The translations under genes were made by a program, and so were the position numbers. From NCBI GenBank assembly GCA_041556555.1, contig JBFFIE010000027.1, positions 1 through 26,024 on the forward strand: 26,024 nucleotides of DNA. Reading direction: 5' to 3'. Source of the stretch: SZUA-592 sp041556555. Its GTDB lineage: Bacteria > Pseudomonadota > Gammaproteobacteria > Eutrophobiales > Eutrophobiaceae. The notes under the pieces were generated by a model, which searched no databases, was not told where the DNA came from, and saw nothing but the letters and a program-made list of their open reading frames with translations. Below are positions 7,837 through 16,640 of the stretch, in pieces (within the stretch, counting starts at the first letter, position 1; each line of letters begins with the position of its first letter).

Positions 7837-10230
7837 TTAATTGGCCGATGCCTTTTCTGCGGCCGCCACATGACGTTTTACCTCTAGGAAACTGTCCGGT
7901 GTTACCGATATGGAATCAATCCCGCATTTTACAAGGAAAGCTGCAAACTCGGGATGATCGCTGGGTGCCTGACCACACAGGCCTATCTTTGCCCCGCCGG
8001 CATGTGCTTCCTTGATTGCACGTTCGATCATCCAGCGAACCGCCTCATTCTGGTCATCAAAGATTCCAGAAAGCTCGCTCGAATCCCGGTCTATCCCCAA
8101 TGTTAACTGTGTCAAGTCATTACTGCCGATCGAAAAACCGTCAAAGCGTTTTGCGAATTCCCTTGCCAGTATAACGTTCGACGGAATTTCACACATGACA
8201 TAAACCTCCATCCCGTCCTCTCCCCGGCTTAATCCATTATCAGACATGGTTTCCAGCACCAGATCAGCTTCCTTGACTGTTCGACAAAAAGGTATCATTA
8301 CGATCACATTTTTAAACCCCATTTCATCACGCAGTCGTCGTATCGCTTGGCATTCAAGTGCAAAGCCAGCTTTATACAAGGGAGAGTAATAACGTGATGC
8401 ACCCCTGAATCCCAGCATGGGATTTTCTTCATGGGGTTCAAAATCTGTGCCGCCAATGAGGTTTGCATATTCATTAGTCTTGAAATCACTCATGCGAATG
8501 ATTACAGGATGTGGATAATAGACGGCTGCTATGCGTGAAAGCCCTAGGGACAATCTATCCACAAAATAATCGGTTTTTACCTTGTAACCATGTGTTAATT
8601 TTTCAATCTCACTTTTTACTGATTCATTTTTCTGATTGGAAAAATGAACCAGTGCCATAGGATGAACCTTGACATAGTTGTTAATAACGAATTCCATTCG
8701 TGCAAGGCCGATGCCATCTGCCGGAATGCGCCACCATTTGAATGCAGCGGCCGGGTTGGCCAGGTTAAGCATGATTTTTGTCTTTGTGGCAGGAATACTC
8801 CCAATTTCGATTTCTTCCACGCTGAATTGCGCCTTGCCGTCATAGATATATCCTTCATCACCCTCAGCGCAGGAAACGGTAATAATCTGATTATTTTTCA
8901 GGATACTGGTCATATTACCCGCACTGACAATGGCCGGTAATCCCAGCTCACGACTGACTATAGCAGCATGCGATGTACGACCACCATAATCAGTAATGAT
9001 GGCTGCCGCCTTTTTCATCACCGGCACCCAGTCAGGATCAGTTGTCTCTGTGACCAGTATTGTATCGTCAACAAAATACTCAATATCTTGTGAGTTATTT
9101 ATTATGCATACCGGTGCAGTCACCACGCCCTGCCCGATGGCAAGCCCCTTGCCGAGTTTGTTACCCTTCGATTCAATTTGCCAGGACTTAAATGAAGATA
9201 CAGCTTTCTGGGATTGTACTGTCTCTGGTCGGGCCTGGACTATGAATAATTCGCCGGTTTCTCCATCACGGGCCCATTCAATATCCATGGGTGTGCCATA
9301 ATGTTTTTCGATAATGCAGGCCCATTTTGCCAATTGAAGAATTAGCGGATCATCCAGTACAAAAGCATCACGTTCTGATAAAGAGGTGGAAACATTTCGA
9401 GTAGGGATGTCACCTTGTGATGTGTATACCATTTTCTGTTTCTTGCTGCCGAGTTTCCTTTCAATGATTGGAGAAAAATTACCATTGCCCAGCAATGACT
9501 TGAATACCTGGTACTCATCCGGGTCAACCGTTCCCTGGACAATATTTTCACCCAGGCCCCATGCTGCATTGATGACTACAACCTTATTAAATCCGGTTTC
9601 CGTATCGATACTGAACATGACACCAGCACTGCCAAGATCAGAACGAACCATTTTTTGTATACCAATTGAAAGTGCGACTTTTAGATGATCAAATCCTTTA
9701 GCTTCCCGGTAACTGATAGCCCTGTCAGTAAAAAGAGAGGCATAACACTTTCGACAGGCATCAAGTAATGCGTCTTCACCTCGAATATTTAAAAAACTTT
9801 CCTGTTGTCCGGCAAAACTTGCCTCGGGTAAATCTTCAGCGGTTGCGCTCGATCGTACCGCAACATCGACGTTTGCTTTACCAGTTTTATCAGATAACAA
9901 TTCATAGGCGGCCTGAATTTCGGATATAGTCTGATCTGGCCACTTGCTTTGATAGAAGGCATCACGAATGGACTGGCCGGCTTCTGAAAGTTCGATTTGA
10001 CTGGAATGTAATTTGGAGAGATTTTCCTTGATTACTGCTTCCAGTTTATTTGCCGAGACAAATATCCAGTAAGCATCAGCAGTTGTAGCAAAACCTTCCG
10101 GGACCTGAATTTGTTCCTTTTTCAGAGCGATAAACATCTCCCCGAGAGATGCATTCTTGCCGCCGACTCGCGAAACATCACCCCTGCTAATCTGATCGAA
10201 CCAGATTATATGAGAGGCGCTTTCCTTCAT
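7837..10230 (-). CDS. ppsA: Phosphoenolpyruvate synthase
   Basis: Converts pyruvate, ATP and water to PEP, AMP and phosphate, the first step of gluconeogenesis from C3 compounds. Start is ATG at 10230: a GGAG lies 10 nt upstream, and with this start (797 aa) the phosphorylated His of GGRTSHAAIVSREL is residue 421, identical to E. coli PpsA numbering. The in-frame ATG at 10263 is less likely. Domain order is N-terminal ATP-binding domain (GGKNASLGEM; VAVRSSATAEDLPEASFAGQQ), swivelling phospho-His domain, then PEP-binding TIM barrel (GIGLARMEF, SIGSNDLTQLTLGIDRD, GLCGQAPSDHPEF with the acid/base Cys). No FNR-type box is seen upstream; TATAAG/TATATA elements around 10270-10285 could serve as -10. 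DUF3175 follows in the same transcript. Confidence 0.97.
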   Translation of the reverse strand: MKESASHIIWFDQISRGDVSRVGGKNASLGEMFIALKKEQIQVPEGFATTADAYWIFVSANKLEAVIKENLSKLHSSQIELSEAGQSIRDAFYQSKWPDQTISEIQAAYELLSDKTGKANVDVAVRSSATAEDLPEASFAGQQESFLNIRGEDALLDACRKCYASLFTDRAISYREAKGFDHLKVALSIGIQKMVRSDLGSAGVMFSIDTETGFNKVVVINAAWGLGENIVQGTVDPDEYQVFKSLLGNGNFSPIIERKLGSKKQKMVYTSQGDIPTRNVSTSLSERDAFVLDDPLILQLAKWACIIEKHYGTPMDIEWARDGETGELFIVQARPETVQSQKAVSSFKSWQIESKGNKLGKGLAIGQGVVTAPVCIINNSQDIEYFVDDTILVTETTDPDWVPVMKKAAAIITDYGGRTSHAAIVSRELGLPAIVSAGNMTSILKNNQIITVSCAEGDEGYIYDGKAQFSVEEIEIGSIPATKTKIMLNLANPAAAFKWWRIPADGIGLARMEFVINNYVKVHPMALVHFSNQKNESVKSEIEKLTHGYKVKTDYFVDRLSLGLSRIAAVYYPHPVIIRMSDFKTNEYANLIGGTDFEPHEENPMLGFRGASRYYSPLYKAGFALECQAIRRLRDEMGFKNVIVMIPFCRTVKEADLVLETMSDNGLSRGEDGMEVYVMCEIPSNVILAREFAKRFDGFSIGSNDLTQLTLGIDRDSSELSGIFDDQNEAVRWMIERAIKEAHAGGAKIGLCGQAPSDHPEFAAFLVKCGIDSISVTPDSFLEVKRHVAAAEKASAN

Positions 10231-10370
10231 TGACACAAATCTCCGAATATGAGTTTGCAGCACTCAAGGCTGTATATATCTTATATCTTTCAACCAATAG
10301 TTGATATCCCATACCGGGAAAGCCAATCTGTGGAACCAGGTTTAAAAAACAGGCAAAACAAGGGGAAGAA

Positions 10371-10841
10371 TCATTCAGTATAGGATTTGCATATCCGCAC
10401 TACCCTGGGTTGCAACAGGTTGAGAAAATCCTCCATTGACATTTGAATCAGTTCAGTGTGTGTGCCCGCATTGAAAGTAATTTTGTTACTTGAAGTCATG
10501 CTTTCCTCAATATAGACATCCATATCAAAAAGATTGCCGAAAGGTGGCATGGCGCCTACCTCGCATTCCGGAAATCGATTTTGAAATTCGCTCTCCCCTG
10601 CCAGTTCTGCTTTCTTGCCATGGCCCGCGGTTAATAGCAAATCAGTATCCAGCTTTTCTGAAGCCGGCAACACCGCCATAACCAGATTCCCATCAAGATT
10701 TACTATCACGGTTTTTGCAAACTCCTGCCCATGGATATGTGCCGCTTCGGCAATTTCCTGGGCAGTAATTGCAGGAGAATGTCGCATGGTAAGGTAGCGA
10801 ATATTATGCTTGTCTAGATAATCGCACAGTTTTTTAAGCAT
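10371..10841 (-). CDS. YbaK/ProX-type aminoacyl-tRNA deacylase
   Basis: At 156 residues it belongs to the YbaK/EbsC superfamily of trans-editing domains, which hydrolyse mischarged aminoacyl-tRNAs (Cys-tRNAPro, Ala-tRNAPro and relatives). The conserved Lys is K43 in FAKTVIVNLDG, followed by VMAVLPASEKLD, ECEVGAMPPFG and KITFNAGTHTELIQM, all typical of the subgroup related to ProX/'Ybak domain' proteins. Substrate specificity cannot be told. The start is well supported by AGGAGG 9 nt before the ATG. It is divergently arranged with the Pcm-esterase gene, and the 228-bp gap holds two FNR-like boxes; a TATGTT element at 10909-10904 on this strand is 32 bp from the first box, so it may share the oxygen-responsive control. 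Confidence 0.88.
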   Translation of the reverse strand: MLKKLCDYLDKHNIRYLTMRHSPAITAQEIAEAAHIHGQEFAKTVIVNLDGNLVMAVLPASEKLDTDLLLTAGHGKKAELAGESEFQNRFPECEVGAMPPFGNLFDMDVYIEESMTSSNKITFNAGTHTELIQMSMEDFLNLLQPRVVRICKSYTE

Positions 10842-10931
10842 CCTGATTCCCCTCCTGTTTACATGATTTTAGAAAAGATATTTACTGTTTTTTTCCATTT
10901 CTAAACATACGCATGTTTTTCATTATATTTA

Positions 10932-10945
10932 TTGATTTAGATCAG
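10932..10945. promoter_or_regulatory. FNR/Anr-type box (9/10), pcm-esterase and ybaK promoters
   Basis: TTGATTTAGATCAG differs from TTGAT-N4-ATCAA only in the last base. Its centre (10938.5) lies 32 bp before the centre of TAGAGT (10968-10973). That predicts a plus-strand transcript start near 10980 with the box at about -41.5, the class II FNR geometry. In the other direction TATGTT (10909-10904) is at a similar distance, so divergent control of ybaK is possible. Confidence 0.72.
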
Positions 10946-10989
10946 GTTTCTCAAATTTAATTTGTGGTAGAGTGTTTAAACGTAAGCAA

Positions 10990-11003
10990 TTGATTTTTAT
11001 CAT
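10990..11003. promoter_or_regulatory. Second FNR/Anr-like box (9/10) upstream of the Pcm-esterase gene
   Basis: TTGATTTTTATCAT matches nine of ten FNR positions. Its centre is 58 bp downstream of the first box and about 16 bp after the transcript start predicted from it. No convincing -10 element lies at the class II distance from this box, so it may be repressive or incidental in AT-rich DNA. Confidence 0.45.
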
Positions 11004-11069
11004 TATTAAACTGGAAATGGTTGTCACCAGGCTGCTTTCAGGTGGCTTTGAATCAGGGGGTTCCTGATA

Positions 11070-13064
11070 GTGGAAAAATTGATTAAATACGACAAGGCTG
11101 CCTTTATCAGTCTTCTCAAAAGCAGGGGTATTCAGGATAACGCAGTATTGACAGCCATGGCCACTGTGCCAAGGGAAAAGTTTGTCGGTGTCCATCTACT
11201 TGAATTCGCCTATGATGATACGCCCCTGCCTATCGAGGAGGGTCAGACCATATCCCAGCCCTATATCGTGGCGCTTATGGCCGAAGCCCTGCAACTGGGG
11301 CCGGACGACAGGGTCTTGGAAATCGGAACAGGGTCCGGTTATGCAGCCGCAATTCTGTCACGGATTGCCAGGGAAGTGTATACCATTGAACGCCATCAGA
11401 GCCTTGCCCTCCAGTCAGAAAACCGGTTAAAGCAACTAAAATACGATAATGTCCATGTCTTATGCGGTGACGGAACCCTCGGCTGGCCTGAACATGCGCC
11501 TTATGACGCTATTGTTGTCGCCGCAGGCGGACCGGAAGCACCACGCTCACTGATTGAACAACTTGCTATTGGTGGACGGCTGGTTATTCCAACTGGTCCT
11601 TCCACCAGAGAGCAGACACTGATACGCATAACCCGGACTGAGCAGGAAGAGGTAGAAATTGAAGAACTTGGTGCTGTCCGCTTCGTTCCTCTAATCGGGG
11701 AAGAAGGCTGGGAAGAAGTCAAGGAAGAAATCAAACCAAGACTCAGGAAGGAACCCGTCACTAAACCACAACCGGTCTCTGAACTGGTAGAAATGTCTGC
11801 AATCCATATTCCGTCGATCGACAGCGTTGACCTCTCTGGTTTGCTTAAGCGTATTGGTGACGCGAGACTCGTCCTGCTGGGCGAGGCCTCACACGGGACC
11901 GCGGAATTCTACCAGATGCGTGCCCGGATTACCCAGGAACTCATACAGCATAAAGGCTTCCGCTTTGTCGCTGTAGAGGCTGACTGGCCCGATGCGGCCC
12001 AGATTGATCATTTTGTCCGTGATACACGGTTGGAACCAACTGAGGAAATAACTTTTTCCCGTTTTCCCACCTGGATGTGGGCCAACTTTCAGGTGCTTGA
12101 ATTCGTGAAGTGGTTGCGCCATTACAACGAGCGCTTTTCAAATACTGATGACAGAGTTGGCTTTTATGGACTGGATCTTTACAGCCTGTATTCCTCCATT
12201 AATTCTGTTATCAATTATCTGGAAGGTGTCGATGCGGAAACTGCGGCGATTGCCCGTCACCGTTATGGTTGTCTGACACCCTGGGAGACAGATCCATCCA
12301 CCTATGGCGCAGCAGCTCTAACTGGTAAACACAAGGGTTGTGAAGAAGAGGTTGTTGCAATGCTGAATGCATTGATGCAAAAACGGCTGGTCTATGCAGA
12401 ACAGGACGGACGGCGGTTTCTGGATGCTGTTTCAAATGCGCGGCTTGTGAAAAATGCGGAACAATATTACCGCATCATGTACCTGGGATCGCGTGAATCT
12501 TGGAATTTCCGTGACAATCACATGTTCGAAACACTCAAGAGTTTGCTGGATTTTCACGGTCCCGAGGCAAGAGCGGTTATCTGGGAACATAATTCACATA
12601 TTGGAGATGCGGAAGCAACGGACATGGGGGTCCGCGGAGAGATAAATGTCGGTCATCTTTGTCGCAGGGAATTTGCAGAGGCTGCCTACCTGATCGGTTT
12701 CGGCACCCACACAGGAACGGTTGCCGCAGCTTCAGACTGGGGCGCACCGATGGAGATCAAGACAGTGCGTCCCTCACACCCGGAGAGTTACGAACGTTTA
12801 TGTCATAATTCCGGTCTCAATGCCTTTATGCTGCCTTTAAAGGACCGTAGTCAGAGAGTTGTAAAAGAACTCTCCCGACCGCGTCTGGAAAGAGCTATTG
12901 GTGTGATATATCGTCCCGAGACCGAATTGCAAAGTCATTACTTCAATGCTTCCCTGCCCCGCCAATTCGATGAGTATATCTGGTTTGATGAAACTCGTGC
13001 TGTTGATGCTCTCGGCCCTGAAGCAGGAATTGGAATGCCAGAAACATTTCCATTCGGGTTATAA
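11070..13064 (+). CDS. Fused protein-L-isoaspartate O-methyltransferase / erythromycin esterase-like protein
   Basis: A 664-residue two-domain protein. Residues 1-225 are a protein-L-isoaspartate methyltransferase, which starts repair of damaged Asp/Asn residues with S-adenosylmethionine: GQTISQPYIVALM (about 58-70) and the SAM loop EIGTGSGYAAAIL (84-96). A charged linker follows (about 215-245). Residues 245-664 form an erythromycin-esterase superfamily domain with the conserved metal/water site: E272 and H275 (GEASHG), E303 (AVEADWP), H507 and H510 (WEHNSHIGDA). The E272-E303 spacing equals E43-E74 of EreB. Such fusions occur in other bacteria; macrolide resistance should not be assumed, since chromosomal Ere homologues often have other, unknown substrates. 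The start is GTG with AGGGGG about 9 nt upstream. It is preceded by two FNR-like boxes and followed 34 bp later by the 296-aa gene. Confidence 0.92.
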   Translation: MEKLIKYDKAAFISLLKSRGIQDNAVLTAMATVPREKFVGVHLLEFAYDDTPLPIEEGQTISQPYIVALMAEALQLGPDDRVLEIGTGSGYAAAILSRIAREVYTIERHQSLALQSENRLKQLKYDNVHVLCGDGTLGWPEHAPYDAIVVAAGGPEAPRSLIEQLAIGGRLVIPTGPSTREQTLIRITRTEQEEVEIEELGAVRFVPLIGEEGWEEVKEEIKPRLRKEPVTKPQPVSELVEMSAIHIPSIDSVDLSGLLKRIGDARLVLLGEASHGTAEFYQMRARITQELIQHKGFRFVAVEADWPDAAQIDHFVRDTRLEPTEEITFSRFPTWMWANFQVLEFVKWLRHYNERFSNTDDRVGFYGLDLYSLYSSINSVINYLEGVDAETAAIARHRYGCLTPWETDPSTYGAAALTGKHKGCEEEVVAMLNALMQKRLVYAEQDGRRFLDAVSNARLVKNAEQYYRIMYLGSRESWNFRDNHMFETLKSLLDFHGPEARAVIWEHNSHIGDAEATDMGVRGEINVGHLCRREFAEAAYLIGFGTHTGTVAAASDWGAPMEIKTVRPSHPESYERLCHNSGLNAFMLPLKDRSQRVVKELSRPRLERAIGVIYRPETELQSHYFNASLPRQFDEYIWFDETRAVDALGPEAGIGMPETFPFGL

Positions 13065-13098
13065 ATGTGCTGAATAGAAATAGACCAAAGTTCAGATC

Positions 13099-13989
13099 AT
13101 GCCGCTTGAAGAGATTTCATACATAATAAAAAAACTCCAGTGGATGGAAGATAATAAAATCTGGCCAAACGGTCTGCGGTACTTATGGACAGACGCTTTC
13201 GGTGTTGTTCTCTATGTCTCTCTCTATGAACATACTGGCAATATCTCCTGGCTCAATAAGGCGGAAGATCTGGTAACAGAGGTTTACCGTGTGCTCGGAC
13301 GACGGGCAGGATTACGCATCGGGGAAGCGGAAGATCGGGATGGCCAGTACTATCATTATCTTGCCATGTGGCTCTATGCCCTGATCTGCCTGGGCAGGCT
13401 AAAATCCAGTTACCAGAGTGAAGCCATCAAGCTCGTAAAACAAATACATTCACAATTCGTAATACCTGGTCTTGGTGTAATCTGGAAAATGGAAGAAGAC
13501 CTTTCCGGTCCCTATCCCGGTTATGGCCTTGGGGCGATGGATGCCTATGATGGCTACGTTGTTTACAAACTGTTAGATGAAGATATCCTCGCTTCTGAAA
13601 TCAATGACATGTATCAGCTGATATCCCAGACATACAATACACTTATTATAGATCAGGACCTTGGCCTGGGTATGATGCTCTGGCTTTGCCATTTTTTCCC
13701 GAATGAGGAATGGTCACTTATACAGAAAAAAAGAAGCTTTCAACAACTTGAGCAGCTCTGGATCGAGAAACCAGGTTATTTTTGCCGGCAAACAGGATGG
13801 CAGGAAATGAAATTTGCTTTTACAAATTATGGTATCTCACTGGGATTACAGTCCTGGGATAAATGGCTAAACAGGGTAAAAAGTCTTAATAACTTTTTTG
13901 AGGATTACCGATCAGGTGATGAATATGATACCAATGCCATTACACACGTTATGGCATGTACTTCTCATTTTCCGGGATTATTCATCTGA
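13099..13989 (+). CDS. Unrecognised helical protein
   Basis: A 296-residue soluble protein with no signal peptide or clear membrane segment, rich in Trp, Tyr and Leu. I do not recognise its family. Repeating helical-hairpin-like units (WTDAFGVVLYVSLYEHTG, YYHYLAMWLYALICLG, YGLGAMDAYDGYVVYKLL) and conserved-looking acid/aromatic clusters resemble (alpha/alpha)6 toroid enzymes such as glycoside hydrolases or epimerases, but that is a visual impression only. It begins 34 bp after the Pcm-esterase stop, has no obvious Shine-Dalgarno, and is very probably co-transcribed, so it may act with that protein. It ends 12 bp from the convergent LapA-like gene. Confidence 0.7.
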   Translation: MPLEEISYIIKKLQWMEDNKIWPNGLRYLWTDAFGVVLYVSLYEHTGNISWLNKAEDLVTEVYRVLGRRAGLRIGEAEDRDGQYYHYLAMWLYALICLGRLKSSYQSEAIKLVKQIHSQFVIPGLGVIWKMEEDLSGPYPGYGLGAMDAYDGYVVYKLLDEDILASEINDMYQLISQTYNTLIIDQDLGLGMMLWLCHFFPNEEWSLIQKKRSFQQLEQLWIEKPGYFCRQTGWQEMKFAFTNYGISLGLQSWDKWLNRVKSLNNFFEDYRSGDEYDTNAITHVMACTSHFPGLFI

Positions 13990-14001
13990 TGCTGAATCCT
14001 T

Positions 14002-14211
14002 TCATTCTTGCCTCGATTTATAGTGCTGGAAATAGCCATGTAATAACCAGCCTATTAAAAAACCGATAAGCAATAATAATATTACCAATACGGCACGGGA
14101 AATATTGAGCTGCCACAAGAAAAAATGCACTTCAACTATCTCAAGATTTTGTACAATAAAGATCGTTGATAATAATATTAAAATTATTGTTACATAGGCT
14201 TTAATATTCAT
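14002..14211 (-). CDS. LapA/DUF1049-like small inner-membrane protein
   Basis: A 69-residue protein with two predicted transmembrane helices (about residues 5-22 and 40-60). It has the DUF1049/LapA pattern: FIVQNLEIVEVHFFLW between the helices and IGFLIGWLLHG in the second. The E. coli relative LapA (YciS) works with LapB in control of lipopolysaccharide synthesis; a role here is unproven. AGGAG lies 5 nt before the ATG. It begins 16 nt after the last permease gene on the same strand, so it is the final gene of the ABC exporter operon, away from the usual lapA-lapB pairing. Confidence 0.83.
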   Translation of the reverse strand: MNIKAYVTIILILLSTIFIVQNLEIVEVHFFLWQLNISRAVLVILLLLIGFLIGWLLHGYFQHYKSRQE

Positions 14212-14227
14212 TACATCTCCTATTGTT

Positions 14228-15427
14228 CTATTCTGTTCTTAACGCTTCTAGAGGTTGCATAGACGCCGCTCGTATGGCTGGTATGATCCCCGTAATTACG
14301 CCAATGAGTAAAGCCAGCACCAGTGCTATTATGACATAAATCCATGCGATCTCTATTGGCAAGGCCGGTAAAAACAACTTCAGCATGAGAACCAAAAGTA
14401 TTGCAGCAAGCACCCCCAATAAACCTCCTATGACACTTAGAAATACTGCTTCACCAAGAAATAAATGCAGGATGTGAGAGCGTCTCGCTCCTAATGCACG
14501 CAAGAGCCCAATTTCTGAAATTCTCTCGGTTACGGATATAGTCATAATCGTCAAAATACCTACCGCACCTACCAACAAGGAAATACCACCAATTGCTGCA
14601 ACACCGAGTGTCAGAATATCAAGAATTGATCCAAGTACGTCCAGCATCTTGTCCTGGGTAATGATGGTAAAATCTTCATCACCATGTCTTGCAATCAGAT
14701 TTCGCTTGATATTTTCTGTAAGTTTATCAACCGAGGTACCTCCTTCATAAAGTACATCAATTTCCATAAGTCCTTCCCGATTGAACATTTCCAGGGCCTT
14801 ATCAATAGGCAGATAAATGGTGTCATCCAGATCAAATCCCAGGAGCTGTCCCTTTGATGCCATTACACCAATAACCCTGTAACGATCTCCACCAACACGA
14901 ATTCGCTGGCCAAGCGGGTTTGTATTTCTAAATAATTCATCCCGCATTTTCGAACCCAACACCGCAAAAGCCCGTGATGCGCGCATATTATCCTCCGACA
15001 GAAAACGGCCACTTCCAACTGGCATCTTCCAGACTTCGGGGACTTTGGAGTTTACGCCCAGGACAATTGTGCGACGACTACGTGATCCAAATTCGACATT
15101 CGCATTTCCCTGGACTACGGGTACAACAGCAATAACATTATTTAATCTTTTCAAAGATTCAAGATCATCTATTGTCAAGGGACGAACCGTGCTTATGGTG
15201 GCACCTGAAATTCCAAAAGTTTCTGTTTTTCCCGGCACAACTGCAACAATATTGGTACCAAACTGGGTAAATTCATTCACAACATAAACCCGCACACCTT
15301 CCCCTATCGATGTAAGTATGACTACAGAACCTATACCGACAAGAATTCCAAGAACGGTTAGCGCCGAACGTAATTTATAAGCAAAAACAGCACCAAATGA
15401 TAATTTTGCAAGATCGATAAAAGTCAT
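14228..15427 (-). CDS. ABC transporter permease, MacB/FtsX type (second copy)
   Basis: A 399-residue inner-membrane protein of the MacB/FtsX permease class. It has a first membrane helix at about 22-42 (LTVLGILVGIGSVVILTSI), a large periplasmic MacB_PCD-like domain, then three C-terminal helices (around 275-300, 325-350 and 360-385). The ERISEIGLLRALGARRSHIL coupling motif contacts the ATPase. It starts 3 nt after the first permease's stop. With its paralogue it probably forms a heterodimeric permease; such complexes export lipids, peptides or small molecules rather than import them. The substrate cannot be inferred. Confidence 0.92.
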   Translation of the reverse strand: MTFIDLAKLSFGAVFAYKLRSALTVLGILVGIGSVVILTSIGEGVRVYVVNEFTQFGTNIVAVVPGKTETFGISGATISTVRPLTIDDLESLKRLNNVIAVVPVVQGNANVEFGSRSRRTIVLGVNSKVPEVWKMPVGSGRFLSEDNMRASRAFAVLGSKMRDELFRNTNPLGQRIRVGGDRYRVIGVMASKGQLLGFDLDDTIYLPIDKALEMFNREGLMEIDVLYEGGTSVDKLTENIKRNLIARHGDEDFTIITQDKMLDVLGSILDILTLGVAAIGGISLLVGAVGILTIMTISVTERISEIGLLRALGARRSHILHLFLGEAVFLSVIGGLLGVLAAILLVLMLKLFLPALPIEIAWIYVIIALVLALLIGVITGIIPAIRAASMQPLEALRTE

Positions 15428-15430
15428 ATG

Positions 15431-16636
15431 CTAGTGTTTTGCCAATGCCTGAATCGGATCGAGTTCGGCTGCTCTTTTTGCAGGAAGTACGCCAAATAAA
15501 ACACCCGTGATAATCGCTATACCACATGCCGCGATGATTCCCCAGGCAGGGACAGCAACCGGAAAAGTGGGATATAAGCGTTTTATAATTTCTGTTGCAC
15601 CAAGACCAAGTAATAATCCCAGTAGCGCTCCGGAGACTGAAAATAACAAAGCCTCACTAATAAAGAGTTTTAATATTTCATGTTTGGGAGCGCCTATTGC
15701 TTTGAGCAAACCAATTTCATTCCGGCGTTGTGCCACCGAGATCAACATAACATTCATGATTAATATGCCGGCGACTGCAAGACTAATCGTACCGATACCG
15801 GCTAGCCCATAGGTTAATGTGCTCAATATCTTGTCGAATGTGGCGATAATACTATCCTGGGTAATAATGGTAATATCGTCTTCACCTTCATGACGATCCT
15901 TGATTATCTGGCGGGCATCTTCTGATGCAGCTTCGATTAAAGATGATCTTTTTGCCTCTACCAATACCCGAAACAATCCCGGTGAATCAAATAGTATCTG
16001 GGCTGAAGCAACGGGAATAATAACAATATCATCCAGATCGACACCAATAGATACACCCGTGGATTTTATTATTCCGATCACCCGACAACGCCGATTCCCG
16101 GTACGTAGCCATTCCCCCAAAGATCGTTCCGGGCCAAATAATTCCTTGCGGATTTTTTCACCAACTACGCAAACCGGAGATGCTTCACGTGGATCAGTTT
16201 CTGGCAAGAAATCACCTTGCGCCATTTCCAAATGACGTATTTCTTTCATGTCTGCAGTAGTGCCGATGACATCAACTACTCTTTCGCGGCCCTGATAGTT
16301 AACTGGGGTTGAGCCCACGGCTATTGGTGCAACCCGGGAAATGTTATAAGAGCGCAATAAGGCCATGGCATCATCAATGGTCAAATCACGAGGTGTTTCC
16401 CCCATTAATGGCGGTGGCCCACCTGTTGTTTCGGAACGGCCCGGTAAAATTACGATGAGATTTGTGCCCAATGCTGCAAATTCACCAATAACATACCGGC
16501 GCGCACTGTCACCCAGGGCAGTTAGGAGAATTACAGAACTAACCCCGATAGAAATACCTATCAGGATAAGAAAAGTTCGTACATGATGTGCTCCAATTGC
16601 ATTAAATGCGAGATTTAAATTATCAATGTATCGCAT
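15431..16636 (-). CDS. ABC transporter permease, MacB/FtsX type (first copy)
   Basis: About 401 residues with the same architecture as the following gene: helix near 20-40 (FLILIGISIGVSSVILLTAL), periplasmic domain, then three C-terminal helices and the coupling motif QRRNEIGLLKAIGAPKHEIL. The ATG at 16636 is preferred over the frame start at 16678. It gives the N-terminus MRYIDNLNLAFNAIGAHHVR seen in this family, and it lies 4 nt after the ATPase stop, with GGGA a few bases upstream. The two permeases are clearly related but well diverged, so this is an old duplication, not a recent one. Part of the adaptor-ATPase-permease-permease-LapA operon. Confidence 0.92.
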   Translation of the reverse strand: MRYIDNLNLAFNAIGAHHVRTFLILIGISIGVSSVILLTALGDSARRYVIGEFAALGTNLIVILPGRSETTGGPPPLMGETPRDLTIDDAMALLRSYNISRVAPIAVGSTPVNYQGRERVVDVIGTTADMKEIRHLEMAQGDFLPETDPREASPVCVVGEKIRKELFGPERSLGEWLRTGNRRCRVIGIIKSTGVSIGVDLDDIVIIPVASAQILFDSPGLFRVLVEAKRSSLIEAASEDARQIIKDRHEGEDDITIITQDSIIATFDKILSTLTYGLAGIGTISLAVAGILIMNVMLISVAQRRNEIGLLKAIGAPKHEILKLFISEALLFSVSGALLGLLLGLGATEIIKRLYPTFPVAVPAWGIIAACGIAIITGVLFGVLPAKRAAELDPIQALAKH

Positions 16637-16640
16637 TGAG

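Noticed and set aside
10301..10307. FNR-like half-site TTGATAT upstream of ppsA
   Set aside because: The second half (ATCAA at a 4-bp spacing) is missing, so it does not qualify as an FNR box.
11070..13064. Macrolide resistance determinant
   Set aside because: The esterase-like half is fused to a housekeeping repair enzyme in a chromosomal, mobile-element-free context; superfamily membership alone does not show activity on erythromycin.
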